Shown here: piece after piece, positions 27,017 to 36,958 of the stretch
How the letters are laid out: every line of letters starts with the position of its first letter
Numbering within the stretch: the first letter of the stretch is position 1
Assembly (NCBI RefSeq): GCF_020907275.1
Contig: NZ_JAJJWI010000023.1
Location: forward strand, 1 to 61,182
Reading direction: 5' to 3'
Source of the DNA: Pontibacter silvestris
GTDB lineage: Bacteria; Bacteroidota; Bacteroidia; Cytophagales; Hymenobacteraceae
Length of the DNA stretch: 61,182 nucleotides
The notes under the pieces: generated by a model
The model's input: the letters and a program-made list of their open reading frames with translations, nothing else
Database searches by the model: none
Told to the model about the DNA's origin: nothing
Position numbers and translations under genes: made by a program

Positions 27017-28843
27017 CTATTCAAAATCTTTCTCCTGGGGCAAGTTTGAAGATTGCGTTTCAGAGAAAGGTACTGTTTGTGGAATAAAATCTTCAGCAGC
27101 ACCTGGCTTACTGTAGTCATAAGGCCATCTGTATACTGCAGGAATTTCACCTGGCCAGTTACCATGCCCTGGTAATACAGGGGTAGTCCATTCTAAAGTA
27201 TTTGCATGCCAAGGGTTAGCTGTAGCACGACGACCTTTAAAGATGCTATACACAAAGTTGAACAGGAAGATAAACTGTGCACTGAAGCCAAGTATGGCTG
27301 CAATACTAATGAAAGTGTTCATATCAGTAAAGACATTGAATGCTTCAAAACCTGTCCATGTGTAGTATCGTCTTGGGAAACCGGCAATACCCAAGTAGTG
27401 CATTGGCATAAACACCAGATAAACTGACACAAAAGTAAGCCAGAAGTGAACGAAACCTAACTTCTCATCCATCATACGGCCAAACATTTTAGGGAACCAG
27501 TGGTAAACACCACAGAACATACCAAAGAAAGCTGCTGCACCCATTACCAGGTGGAAGTGAGCTACAACAAAGTATGTATCATGCAACTGAATATCAAGAG
27601 ATGAGTTACCCAGAATAATACCTGTCAGACCACCTGAAATAAACAGAGATACGAAACCAATAGCAAACATCATAGCCGATGTAAAGCGGATATTTGCTCT
27701 CCAGAGTGTTGCCAGCCAGTTGAAAACTTTAACAGCTGAAGGTACCGCAATGATTAGGGTCAAAAACATAAACACCGAACCAAGGAACGGGTTCATGCCG
27801 GAAACGAACATGTGGTGCGCCCATACTACGAAAGAAAGGAGCGCAATACCCATTAGGGAACCAATCATAGCTCTGTAACCAAAAATAGGCTTACGAGAAT
27901 TGGTAGTAATTACTTCAGACACAATACCAAATGCTGGCATAATTACAATGTACACTTCAGGGTGACCTAAGAACCAGAACAAGTGCTGGAAAAGAATTGG
28001 GCTACCACCACTGTGTGCTAAAGCTTGCCCACCAATGTAAATATCAGACAAGAAGAAGCTAGTACCGAAGCTTCTGTCAAAAATCAGCAACAATGCAGCT
28101 GAGAACAAAACAGGGAATGCTAAAAGCCCCAGGATAGCTGTCAGGAAGAAGGCCCAGATTGTTAAAGGCATTTTTGTCATTGACATACCTTTTGTTCTCA
28201 GGTTTATTACAGTTGTGATATAGTTTACACCACCTAGTAATTGAGACACAATAAAAAGAGCCATAGCAATTAACCACAAGGTCATACCGCTACCGGAACC
28301 AGCCAGAGCTTCTGGCAAAGCACTCAAAGGAGGGTATACTGTCCAACCACCTGCTGCAGGTCCTGTTTCAAGGAAAAGAGAAGTAAACAGAATAACACTT
28401 GCAAGGAAGAAGAACCAGTATGACAGCATGTTCATAAAACCTGAAGCCATATCCCGTGCTCCAATCTGCAGCGGAATAAGAAAGTTAAAGAACGTACCGC
28501 TCAAACCTGCAGTTAACACAAAGAATACCATGATGGTACCGTGCATGGTAACCAAGGCCAGGTAAAACTCTGGATTAAGCTTACCGTTTTCAATCCATCC
28601 TCCTAAAATAGGCTCGAGGAATGTAAACGTTGCCTCTGGCCAACCCAGTTGCAGACGGAAAAGGATTGATAAGAAGCCTCCAACAAAAGCCCAGAATATA
28701 CCTGTGATAAGAAACTGCTTTCCTATCGTTTTATGGTCCTGGCTAAAGATGTACTTCTCGAAAAAGTTCTGATCGTGATGATGATCATGCTCTTCATGTG
28801 CATGATGTACATCTTCGTTGATGGATATATCTGTACTAGACAT
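27017..28843 (-). CDS. ctaD: Cytochrome c oxidase subunit I
   Basis: Catalytic subunit holding heme a and the heme a3-CuB centre. 608 residues, about 12 TM helices. CuB ligands and cross-linked tyrosine in GHPEVYIVIMP, the paired histidines in WAHHMFVSG, and the heme ligands in HDTYFVVAHFHLVMG are all present. The cytoplasmic N-terminus is unusually His-rich (seven His between residues 13 and 23). Starts 17 nt after ctaC. Confidence 0.98.
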   Translation of the reverse strand: MSSTDISINEDVHHAHEEHDHHHDQNFFEKYIFSQDHKTIGKQFLITGIFWAFVGGFLSILFRLQLGWPEATFTFLEPILGGWIENGKLNPEFYLALVTMHGTIMVFFVLTAGLSGTFFNFLIPLQIGARDMASGFMNMLSYWFFFLASVILFTSLFLETGPAAGGWTVYPPLSALPEALAGSGSGMTLWLIAMALFIVSQLLGGVNYITTVINLRTKGMSMTKMPLTIWAFFLTAILGLLAFPVLFSAALLLIFDRSFGTSFFLSDIYIGGQALAHSGGSPILFQHLFWFLGHPEVYIVIMPAFGIVSEVITTNSRKPIFGYRAMIGSLMGIALLSFVVWAHHMFVSGMNPFLGSVFMFLTLIIAVPSAVKVFNWLATLWRANIRFTSAMMFAIGFVSLFISGGLTGIILGNSSLDIQLHDTYFVVAHFHLVMGAAAFFGMFCGVYHWFPKMFGRMMDEKLGFVHFWLTFVSVYLVFMPMHYLGIAGFPRRYYTWTGFEAFNVFTDMNTFISIAAILGFSAQFIFLFNFVYSIFKGRRATANPWHANTLEWTTPVLPGHGNWPGEIPAVYRWPYDYSKPGAAEDFIPQTVPFSETQSSNLPQEKDFE

Positions 28844-28860
28844 GTCGAAAAATTTAAATG

Positions 28861-29931
28861 CTACAACTCTGTTTTTACTTCTTCAGCTTTTTTCTCAGCC
28901 TTATGCTCAAGCACTAGTTGATCTTCTGTCTTACTTGAAAACTTAGCTAAAAGATCAGGATTTTGCTCGATAAATGCTGGCTGCTCGGCAAGCCATCTTT
29001 CATAATCTTCCGGCTCATCTACTACTACCATGAAACGCATAGCAAAGTGACCTCTACCACAAACCTCTGTACAAGCTAACTCGTAATTGAACTCAGGGTT
29101 GCCTGTTTCATTGCGCATGTCTTCTGTAGACTTGGTAGGTACAAACCAGAACTTAGTTGGCATACCAGGTACAGCATCCATCTTAAGACGGAAATGAGGC
29201 ATAAACACACTATGAATTACATCTCGTGACCTGATCTTTAATAATACTGGTCTACCTTTTGGTACATGAAGTTCCCGCGGCATAAAGTCATCCATAGCGT
29301 TTTTATCGCTAAAGTCAACGCCAAATTCGTTAACAGCATCAATCAGGTTTACATTGGCTACACCAAGCTCACCGTCAGCTCCCGGATATCTAACCATCCA
29401 GTTAAACTGTTTTCCCATCACTTCAACTACCATTGCATCTTCAGGAGCGGCACTTGTGATTTTAGTCCATGTTTTCCAACCTGCAAACACCAGAATAGCC
29501 ATAACAACTGCTGGAATCATTGTCCAGACAATCTCCAGTTTGTTGTTATGCGGATAGTAGTAGGCTCTTTTATTATCCTTGTGTTGATATTTGTAAGAGT
29601 AAGTAAATAACAGAATCTGTGTTATTACGAACACTATACCAATAATAATCATGGTAGTCCAGAAAAGACTATCTGTCCAGGCTCCATGAACGGAGGCCAG
29701 CGGCTGATTCATTGTATCCCATGCACTAGCAAAAGACCATGCAAAAGCGGCTCCTCCACCTATAAGAAACAGCAGCAACAATGTACTGTTAACTCTGTTA
29801 CTTGTTTTAGTAGTGCCTGCAGCACGTTGCGTAGAACCTCTGAAAATAGAGGCCAACGTACCTATCCTGAACAACAGGAACAGGATTACTAATAATAAAA
29901 CGACTGATAAACCTATGGCGAACGTAATCAT
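28861..29931 (-). CDS. ctaC: Cytochrome c oxidase subunit II (CuA)
   Basis: 356 residues: three hydrophobic segments (one N-terminal, then the two usual TM helices) and a periplasmic cupredoxin domain. The CuA site is complete: HSVFMPHF and CTEVCGRGHFAMRFM. There is no fused cytochrome c domain, so electrons are probably passed from the heme domains of ActE or ActA. The C-terminus is a charged Lys/Glu-rich tail. Starts 22 nt after actF. Confidence 0.96.
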   Translation of the reverse strand: MITFAIGLSVVLLLVILFLLFRIGTLASIFRGSTQRAAGTTKTSNRVNSTLLLLFLIGGGAAFAWSFASAWDTMNQPLASVHGAWTDSLFWTTMIIIGIVFVITQILLFTYSYKYQHKDNKRAYYYPHNNKLEIVWTMIPAVVMAILVFAGWKTWTKITSAAPEDAMVVEVMGKQFNWMVRYPGADGELGVANVNLIDAVNEFGVDFSDKNAMDDFMPRELHVPKGRPVLLKIRSRDVIHSVFMPHFRLKMDAVPGMPTKFWFVPTKSTEDMRNETGNPEFNYELACTEVCGRGHFAMRFMVVVDEPEDYERWLAEQPAFIEQNPDLLAKFSSKTEDQLVLEHKAEKKAEEVKTEL

Positions 29932-29953
29932 TATATAACGCTTTTAGTATAAT

Positions 29954-31228
29954 CTAAACATGATGGTGAACACTCTCCTCCAGGAATGGGTGATTTACAG
30001 GAACAAGTGAAGCTTTTGTAAGTCCTCTAGTGAATGTTAAAAGGAAGATACCAAAGAAAATTAAAGCTGTGCCTATTTCCATAAATCCGATGCCTCCCTG
30101 TGCATGAAGCGTACCAGGCATTGTCATAAGGTAGAAGTCTAACCAGTGACCGATAAGTATAGCGATTGTTACAATCTTTAACATGATCATCTGGCGCTTC
30201 GCGTCTCTTGTCATCAGAACAAGGAATGGGAAAACAAAGTTTATTAGAAGGTTAACAAAAAATATCCATTTATAGTGACCTTCGTTACCACCTAAACGCT
30301 CCAGGAAGTAAATAACTTCTTCTGGCATGTTTGCATACCAATACAACAGGAACTGAGAGAACCAGATGTAAGTCCAGAATATTGAAAAAGCAAATACAAA
30401 TTTACCCAAGTCATGAAGGTGGTTAGCATTAACCATTTTCAGGTATCCATTCTGCTTTAGAATGATGACTGAAAGAGTAATAGCAGCTAAGCCTGATACC
30501 CACCAGCTGGCAAATACATACCAGCCAAACATTGTAGAGAACCAGTGTGTATCAATTGAAAGTACCCAGTCCCAAGCTGAAGTTGAAGAAGTTATACCAA
30601 AGATAACAAGGAACCCAGCTGAAATTCTGATGCTTTTATGGTAATATCCGGTTCCTCCGTTTAAATCCTCTTCAAGAGAATTTCTTTTTAACCAGTTTGC
30701 AAACAGTATCCAAAGAGCAAAGTAAGCAACCATTCTGATTATAAAGAACCAAAAGTTCAGGTACCCTTCTTTACCAGCAATAATCGGATCATATTCAGGG
30801 CTGTTTATATCATACAGACTTTCATGGGTCCAATGAAAAATATCATGTCTGCCTATAAGGAATAAAAGCAGCATAATAACACCTCCTACTGGTAAGTAAG
30901 AAGTTAACGCTTCCGGAACTCTCTTGATCAATGCAGACCAGCCTGCATAAGCTACATATTGTACCGCTATAAAGAATACACCTATAACTGAGATACCAGT
31001 AAAGTATACATTATTAAACCAAAGGTTTATAAATAGCCTTTTAGTCCATGATACTGCTTCATGACCAGCAGCAGCGGCTTCTCCATGTCCGCCTTCTGCA
31101 TGATGTTCAGCTCCCCCGCCTGCAGCCATGAATATTATTCCTGCTATAAGTAATACGACACCTATAGCTATCATTAAGAAAAACTTATTGTTCGTTTTTC
31201 TGGAAATGATGAGTCTTTCTTCTGTCAT
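29954..31228 (-). CDS. actF: Alternative complex III membrane subunit ActF
   Basis: 424 residues with about ten TM helices of the NrfD-like/DUF fold shared by ActC and ActF. An N-terminal TM is followed by a His-rich loop (AEHHAEGGHGEAAAAGHE). ActF is a quinone-side membrane partner in the quinol:cytochrome c oxidoreductase. Placement as last act gene before ctaC matches the usual order. Confidence 0.92.
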   Translation of the reverse strand: MTEERLIISRKTNNKFFLMIAIGVVLLIAGIIFMAAGGGAEHHAEGGHGEAAAAGHEAVSWTKRLFINLWFNNVYFTGISVIGVFFIAVQYVAYAGWSALIKRVPEALTSYLPVGGVIMLLLFLIGRHDIFHWTHESLYDINSPEYDPIIAGKEGYLNFWFFIIRMVAYFALWILFANWLKRNSLEEDLNGGTGYYHKSIRISAGFLVIFGITSSTSAWDWVLSIDTHWFSTMFGWYVFASWWVSGLAAITLSVIILKQNGYLKMVNANHLHDLGKFVFAFSIFWTYIWFSQFLLYWYANMPEEVIYFLERLGGNEGHYKWIFFVNLLINFVFPFLVLMTRDAKRQMIMLKIVTIAILIGHWLDFYLMTMPGTLHAQGGIGFMEIGTALIFFGIFLLTFTRGLTKASLVPVNHPFLEESVHHHV

Positions 31229-31255
31229 TATCCTTTTAAATATTACGCCTTAGAC

Positions 31256-31918
31256 TTAGTTATTAGGGGTTCCAGTTACAGGATTATCTGTAATAGTTTC
31301 TCCGCCAGCTTCGTTTTCTGTCTGCTCGTCAGTTGCAACTGCTGTTCCGGTTTCACCTTTTTGCAACTGCTGCACATACATCACAATTTTCCAACGTTCA
31401 GTAGGGTTTACCTGTGAGCCGTGTGGCATCATTCTGCCTCTTCCCTTAGTAATTACATGGAAAATATGCCCTGCAGGAAGCTCAGCAACACGTCCAGCCG
31501 TATACGATGGTACCCCTTTGAATTTCTGACCTACCAGGCCTTGACCATCACCTTCGGCGCCATGGCAATGCGCGCAAAAACGTGAATAAAGGACTTTCCC
31601 CTCAGCCAGATTTTCTTCAGTGTAGGGCAGCGGGTTTGTTAACTCTACACCAGCAACCTCTGCAGTATCAGTTGATAAATAAAGATTGTAGCCTTGTTTA
31701 CCACGTGGAACTGTGCCTTTGGCAGGCTCCCGCATGTTTAACCCTCCCGGATTATATTTATTTTCATCCAGTTGGGAATATGGATCAAGCGGAATGGAAT
31801 GATACATGTCTGGTGCATATTCCGTTCCTGGATCTTGTTCATTGCTGCAGGCTACAAACAAAGCAGAAGCGAACAAAATAGCAGAGGCTTTTAAACCTAG
31901 ATTTGTAAATCGTTTCAT
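31256..31918 (-). CDS. actE: Alternative complex III monoheme cytochrome c subunit ActE
   Basis: 220-residue lipoprotein: LFVAC lipobox with Cys24, then a class I cytochrome c domain with CAHCH (115-119) and a Met ligand in GRMMPHGS. Probably the electron exit from the complex towards CtaC. A 30-residue Glu/Thr-rich tail follows the domain. Overlaps actD by one base. Confidence 0.93.
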   Translation of the reverse strand: MKRFTNLGLKASAILFASALFVACSNEQDPGTEYAPDMYHSIPLDPYSQLDENKYNPGGLNMREPAKGTVPRGKQGYNLYLSTDTAEVAGVELTNPLPYTEENLAEGKVLYSRFCAHCHGAEGDGQGLVGQKFKGVPSYTAGRVAELPAGHIFHVITKGRGRMMPHGSQVNPTERWKIVMYVQQLQKGETGTAVATDEQTENEAGGETITDNPVTGTPNN

Positions 31919-32442
31919 TATTTTACTACCTCCTTCTCATTAACTTCAATTGCACCGTTAGATCGAAGAAGTTTGCTTAAAGCGGCTAAATCTGTGGTAC
32001 CTTCTTTAACTTCAATGGCCATTACAAACTTATCATCTGTAGAACGTTTATCTAACATTCTTACTTTTAGAGTTGGCTTCAAATTAGTCACTATAAAGAA
32101 AGTGATTACCATACCAAAGGCCGCACAGAGCACAGTCAGCTCAAACGTTACCGGAATGAAAGACGGAATAGCCAGGTGTGGCTTACCACCAATGATCATT
32201 GGCCAGTCAAAACCTAACATATAAATCTGCATCCAAAGGGCAAAGCATGTACCGAATAATCCGCACATAAATGCTACAATCGGCAAACGAGAGCGCTTAA
32301 TTCCTAACACATCATCTATACCGTGAATCGGATACGGAGTAAATACCTCGTAAATTTTAGTACCGGCTGCGCGGACATTCTCGATGGCCGTGAGCAGCAC
32401 ATCCTCGTCATCGTAGATACCTAGAACAAATTTTTTATTCAT
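31918..32442 (-). CDS. actD: Alternative complex III subunit ActD (DUF3341)
   Basis: 174 residues with a cytoplasmic alpha/beta head (FVLGIYDDEDVLLTAI) and two TM helices (about 45-65 and 80-105), the ActD layout. The start is the ATG at 32442 (MNKKFVLGIYDDED), which overlaps the actC end by 8 nt; the open frame to 32484 just reads back into actC. Confidence 0.92.
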   Translation of the reverse strand: MNKKFVLGIYDDEDVLLTAIENVRAAGTKIYEVFTPYPIHGIDDVLGIKRSRLPIVAFMCGLFGTCFALWMQIYMLGFDWPMIIGGKPHLAIPSFIPVTFELTVLCAAFGMVITFFIVTNLKPTLKVRMLDKRSTDDKFVMAIEVKEGTTDLAALSKLLRSNGAIEVNEKEVVK

Positions 32443-33868
32443 TGCTGTGATGTGTATTAGTGTTCGAACCCTTTGCAGTACCATGCATTCCTGATGCTGG
32501 TGAGTGGTGATGAGTCACCTCTGAAGATGACTTCAAAATCGCTTTTACTTCAGCCATGTTTACTACAGGGAAGAATTTACAGAATAAGAAGAAAAGTGTA
32601 AAAAACAAACCTATAGTACCTACATATACACCTATATCGATGATAGATGGAGAGAACATTGCCCATGAAGATGGCAGGTAGTCTCTATGTAGAGATGTTA
32701 CAATAATTACGAAACGCTCGAACCACATACCAATATTCACAAAGATAGATATGATAAAGGTTGCTGTTACGCTTCTTCTTATTTTTCTAATCCAGAAAAG
32801 CTGTGGCGTAATTACGTTACAAGTCATCATGGACCAGTATGCCCACCAGTAAGGACCAGTAGCGCGGTTAATGAAAGCATAAGCTTCATATTCTACTCCT
32901 GAATACCAGGCAATGAAGAATTCAGTTGTATAAGCAACCCCTACAATAGAACCTGTAGTGATAATTACCTTGTTCATGGACTCAATGTGTTCCATGGTAA
33001 TGTAATCCTCCAGCTTAAATGTTTTGCGGGTAATAATCATAAGTGTTAATACCATCGCGAAACCAGAGAAAATCGCTCCAGCTACGAAGTACGGAGGGAA
33101 GATAGTCGTGTGCCAGCCTGGGATTACTGAAGTTGCAAAGTCCATTGATACAATGGTGTGCACTGAAAGTACCAGAGGAGTTGCCACACCTGCCAGAATC
33201 AGAGAAACTGTTTCATAGCGAGACCATGCTTTGGCAGAGCCTGTCCAGTTCATTGACAAGATAGCATATGCTCTTCTGGCAATTGGACCTGTAGCTCTGT
33301 CACGGATGGTAGCAAAGTCTGGAATAAGGCCTATGTACCAGAACACTAATGATACAGAGAAGTATGTAGAGATGGCAAACACGTCCCAAAGAAGCGGTGA
33401 GTTAAAGTTTACCCATAGCGAACCAAATGTGTTTGGCAATGGAAGTACCCAATAAGCTAACCAAGGACGTCCCATGTGCAGTACAGGGAACATTGCCGCA
33501 CAAATTACAGCGAAAATTGTCATCGCTTCCGCTGCGCGGTTAATAGAACTGCGCCATTTCTGACGGAACAAAAGCAATACGGCTGAGATAAGCGTACCGG
33601 CGTGACCGATACCTACCCACCACACGAAGTTGGTAATATCCCATGCCCAACCTACTGTTTTATTCAGTCCCCACTCGCCTATACCAAACCAGAGTGTGCG
33701 ATAAACGGAATAAATAAAGATAGCTAAACCTACCAGGGAAACAGCAAGGGCAGCGGCCCAACGCACGTTGGGTTTAGCCTCCACCTGTCTGCAGACATCT
33801 TCAGTGATGTCGTGGTATGTTTTCCCCCCCGTTACAAGAGGTTCTCTTACCGGAGATACATGCTGCAT
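32435..33868 (-). CDS. actC: Alternative complex III quinone-binding membrane subunit ActC (NrfD family)
   Basis: 477 residues with ten TM helices of the NrfD/PsrC fold, the site of quinol oxidation in alternative complex III. Landmarks are VGIGHAGTLISAVLLL and HTIVSMDFATSVIPGWH. The C-terminus is His/Ser-rich. Starts 20 nt after actB. Confidence 0.95.
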   Translation of the reverse strand: MQHVSPVREPLVTGGKTYHDITEDVCRQVEAKPNVRWAAALAVSLVGLAIFIYSVYRTLWFGIGEWGLNKTVGWAWDITNFVWWVGIGHAGTLISAVLLLFRQKWRSSINRAAEAMTIFAVICAAMFPVLHMGRPWLAYWVLPLPNTFGSLWVNFNSPLLWDVFAISTYFSVSLVFWYIGLIPDFATIRDRATGPIARRAYAILSMNWTGSAKAWSRYETVSLILAGVATPLVLSVHTIVSMDFATSVIPGWHTTIFPPYFVAGAIFSGFAMVLTLMIITRKTFKLEDYITMEHIESMNKVIITTGSIVGVAYTTEFFIAWYSGVEYEAYAFINRATGPYWWAYWSMMTCNVITPQLFWIRKIRRSVTATFIISIFVNIGMWFERFVIIVTSLHRDYLPSSWAMFSPSIIDIGVYVGTIGLFFTLFFLFCKFFPVVNMAEVKAILKSSSEVTHHHSPASGMHGTAKGSNTNTHHSNE

Positions 33869-33888
33869 AACGCTTTCTAAATTTTATT

Positions 33889-36800
33889 TTAAGCTAAGTT
33901 TCTAATTTTTGTCAGATAAGTAACGTTAGGCTGAGTATTGATCTCTTCTAACACATGGAAAGCACGCTCCCCTTGCTCTTTCACCAATACCTTAGAGATA
34001 CGGCTTTCAGGGTCAAGCATATCACCAAAGATGATCGCTTCTGTTGGGCATGACTGCGCACAAGCTGTTATGATTTCACCATCTTTCGGTCTTCTTCTTT
34101 CTCGCTTAGCTTCCAATTTACCTAACTGAACACGCTGAACACAGAAGCTGCATTTTTCCATTACCCCTCTTGCACGAACCACTACATCTGGGTTTAACAC
34201 CATTTGTCCTAGGTCGCTGTTCATCATATAGTTCTGTGTAGCAAACTTCTCGTTATCGAAATAAGCGAACCAGTTGAAACGACGAACTTTATAAGGGCAG
34301 TTATTAGCGCAGTAACGTGTACCAACACAACGGTTATAAGCCATTTGGTTAATACCCTCTGAACTGTGCATAGTAGCAGCTACCGGGCAAACTGTTTCAC
34401 ATGGAGCGTGGTTACAGTGCTGGCAAAGCATTGGCTGGAAAATAACCGCTGGGTTATCTGCGGGATCTTCCATCTTGCTGTATTCACCCTCTTTATGCTC
34501 TACAGAACTATAGTATCTATCGATACGCATCCAGTGCATTTCACGACGGTTAAGTACTTCAGCTTTACCAACTACCGGTATATTGTTTTCTATATTACAG
34601 CTAACAGTACAAGCTCCGCAACCAATACAAGAGTTCAGGTCAATAACCATTCCCCAGTGGTGGTCTTTGTACTCATAGTCATCCCACATAGAAATTGTTG
34701 CAGGTTTAGCAGGTCCGTCATGCGTTGCAATACGAACATACTCTGTAACATCTTTAGGGTCCTCCTTATACTTAGCAAGCGTATTCTCCTGCACAACAAT
34801 ACGATCCATAACAGTATGGTGCGTTTGTGTCTGCGCAATTGGAGAGTTAGCATCTGTTTTTTCTATTTTAACAGGAACACTGTAAATAAGCGCATTGTCC
34901 GAAACAGTGATAAGCGGATAAGCATTTGCGCCAAGTCCTTTGGCAACCGGCATAGATTCTAGGTCGCGTCCATAGCCAAGAGCTATTGCAATTGTACCGC
35001 TTGCCTGTCCTGGCTGAATAAGCGCAGGAAGCTCTAATGCTGTACCATTTGCCAGTGTTACTCTAACGATATCTCCCTGAACAACTTTCAGTTCATCAGA
35101 CTCAGCCATGCTACGTGGCATAGCGATATAGTTACCCCAGGTAGCTTTAGATATTGGGTCTGGTGTTTCTTGCAACCAAGGATTATTTATATCATTACCT
35201 GGTCCTATCTGGCTTTTCTCGTAGATAACAGCCTCTACACCACTAGTAGCACTTGAAGAAGAAGCTGCACTTAAAGCGGCCCCTACAGACATAGGGTTTA
35301 TTACAGCAGTATTTACGGCCAGTAAGCTAGCCCCATTTTCCAGCACACCATCATGAACAGACTGCTCCCAGAATGTGTTGAAGTCTCCAGTAGCAAGTGG
35401 TCTCCAGTTATTACGAAGATAATCGTAGTAAGTAGTATTACTGCCACTCCATGCCAACAAACTGTCTTGCATCTGACGAGTCATGAAGATTGGGCTAAGG
35501 GCAGGTTGTGTAAGGCTTAAATAACCTCGCTTAGGTTCGTGGTCATTCCATGACTCTAAGTAGTTATTGTCTGGCGTAACAAAATCAACTAAAGCAGCTG
35601 TTTCATCAACTCGCTCTGCAAAAGAAACCTTAAGGCCGACTTTCTTTAAGCCACTTGCCACTCTGGCAGCAAGAGGATGATCGTAAGCCGGGTTTGCATT
35701 GTAGAAGAACACGGCACCTACAGTACCAGCATTCATTTCTTCAATCAGGCGGATCATTTGTGCATCATTACCTTGCTTCACATAATAAGGAGAAGCAGGA
35801 TCGATAGTAGTGCCTTCAGCACCCAATGTCTGGTTGATAGCAGTTACAAGGGTCTGTACGGCAGGGTTATTAGAACCAGAAACAACAAGTACTCTACCTC
35901 TATTAGCTCTTAAATCCCTTACAGCTGCGTCAAAAGCTTTCTTGTCAATACCTTCAGGTGCGTTGCTACCCTGCCCAGTAATGCTATTGTACAGTGCAGC
36001 AACAAAGGTAGCCTCCTGTGATGGTCTGATTGGCACACGCACATCGGCGTTAGCACCTGTCATCGAAAGGCGAGTTTCGAACTGATAATGGCGAGACATC
36101 TCCCTATTATCAGAAGAAACCTTTCTATTTTGAATATATTGCTTTGCAATCGGAGTAGAGGCAATCCAAGCTCCAAGGAAGTCAGCATTTATACCAACTA
36201 TGATGTTAGCTTTGCTGAAGTCATAACCAGGAACAACACCTCCGTTTGCATTTAATAGCGCAGAAACAGAATACGGATCATACACTACATGCTCAAAGTT
36301 GCCAAACCGGCCACCAAACTCATTGATTAACTTCTTTGTAGATGGGCTGATAATGGTAGTTGAAACAAAGGCAACTTTACCATTTACACTATTCAAAGCA
36401 GAGGTAATCTGGCTGTCAACCTGCTCCCACTCTGCTTCTTTCCCTTTTATAAGAGGGGTGCGTAATCTGTTATTGTCATACACGCCAAGCACAGAGGCCT
36501 GTGTTTTAGGGCTTGTACCAAGAGGAGTAAGTGTTGAAGTAGGGTTTGGCTCGATCTTAATTGGACGACCTTCACGTGTCTTAATTAAGATACTGCTGTA
36601 ATCTCCCTGAGAATAATAAGTAGATGCGTACCAGTTTGCAACACCTGGCTCAAGGTCAACAGGCTTATTCAGGTAAGGAATTGCTTTTCTTACTGGTGCC
36701 TCACACGAAGCCAACGATACTGCAGCTACACTAAAGCCCAACAGCTTCAGGAAATCTCTTCTTTTAGTATTAGTAACAGACGCTCCAGAAGATGAACCTT

Positions 36801-36918
36801 CACTTTTGGATTCATTTAACGGCAGGAATTCTGGAAACTCATTATGAGCATGTTTAGCGAATTCCGGAGTATTCTCTAACTCCTCAATTCCTTTCCAGTA
36901 TTTTATTCTGTCTTGCAT
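33889..36918 (-). CDS. actB: Alternative complex III iron-sulfur subunit ActB
   Basis: 1009 residues from the ATG at 36918 (MQDRIKYWKG); the open frame to 37032 would run into actA and adds nothing conserved. A twin-arginine signal (TKRRDFLKLLG, Arg53-Arg54) leads to SLASC (Cys72), so a Tat-exported, lipid-anchored protein is likely. The N-terminal two thirds resembles molybdopterin oxidoreductases but serves no cofactor in this family; the C-terminal third is a four-cluster ferredoxin domain with CIGCGACTVSC, CQHCNHAPCETVC, CVGTRYCANNC and CSFC...CAQSC groups. Starts 40 nt after actA. Confidence 0.95.
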   Translation of the reverse strand: MQDRIKYWKGIEELENTPEFAKHAHNEFPEFLPLNESKSEGSSSGASVTNTKRRDFLKLLGFSVAAVSLASCEAPVRKAIPYLNKPVDLEPGVANWYASTYYSQGDYSSILIKTREGRPIKIEPNPTSTLTPLGTSPKTQASVLGVYDNNRLRTPLIKGKEAEWEQVDSQITSALNSVNGKVAFVSTTIISPSTKKLINEFGGRFGNFEHVVYDPYSVSALLNANGGVVPGYDFSKANIIVGINADFLGAWIASTPIAKQYIQNRKVSSDNREMSRHYQFETRLSMTGANADVRVPIRPSQEATFVAALYNSITGQGSNAPEGIDKKAFDAAVRDLRANRGRVLVVSGSNNPAVQTLVTAINQTLGAEGTTIDPASPYYVKQGNDAQMIRLIEEMNAGTVGAVFFYNANPAYDHPLAARVASGLKKVGLKVSFAERVDETAALVDFVTPDNNYLESWNDHEPKRGYLSLTQPALSPIFMTRQMQDSLLAWSGSNTTYYDYLRNNWRPLATGDFNTFWEQSVHDGVLENGASLLAVNTAVINPMSVGAALSAASSSSATSGVEAVIYEKSQIGPGNDINNPWLQETPDPISKATWGNYIAMPRSMAESDELKVVQGDIVRVTLANGTALELPALIQPGQASGTIAIALGYGRDLESMPVAKGLGANAYPLITVSDNALIYSVPVKIEKTDANSPIAQTQTHHTVMDRIVVQENTLAKYKEDPKDVTEYVRIATHDGPAKPATISMWDDYEYKDHHWGMVIDLNSCIGCGACTVSCNIENNIPVVGKAEVLNRREMHWMRIDRYYSSVEHKEGEYSKMEDPADNPAVIFQPMLCQHCNHAPCETVCPVAATMHSSEGINQMAYNRCVGTRYCANNCPYKVRRFNWFAYFDNEKFATQNYMMNSDLGQMVLNPDVVVRARGVMEKCSFCVQRVQLGKLEAKRERRRPKDGEIITACAQSCPTEAIIFGDMLDPESRISKVLVKEQGERAFHVLEEINTQPNVTYLTKIRNLA

Positions 36919-36958
36919 ATTATATCTAGAAAACTCGAATACTTTTAATAGTTTATAA

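Noticed and set aside
34366..34962. 198-codon open frame on the plus strand inside actB
   Set aside because: Lies antisense to the conserved iron-sulfur region; its peptide is low in sense composition (Cys/Arg/Asn/Phe-rich) and matches no family.
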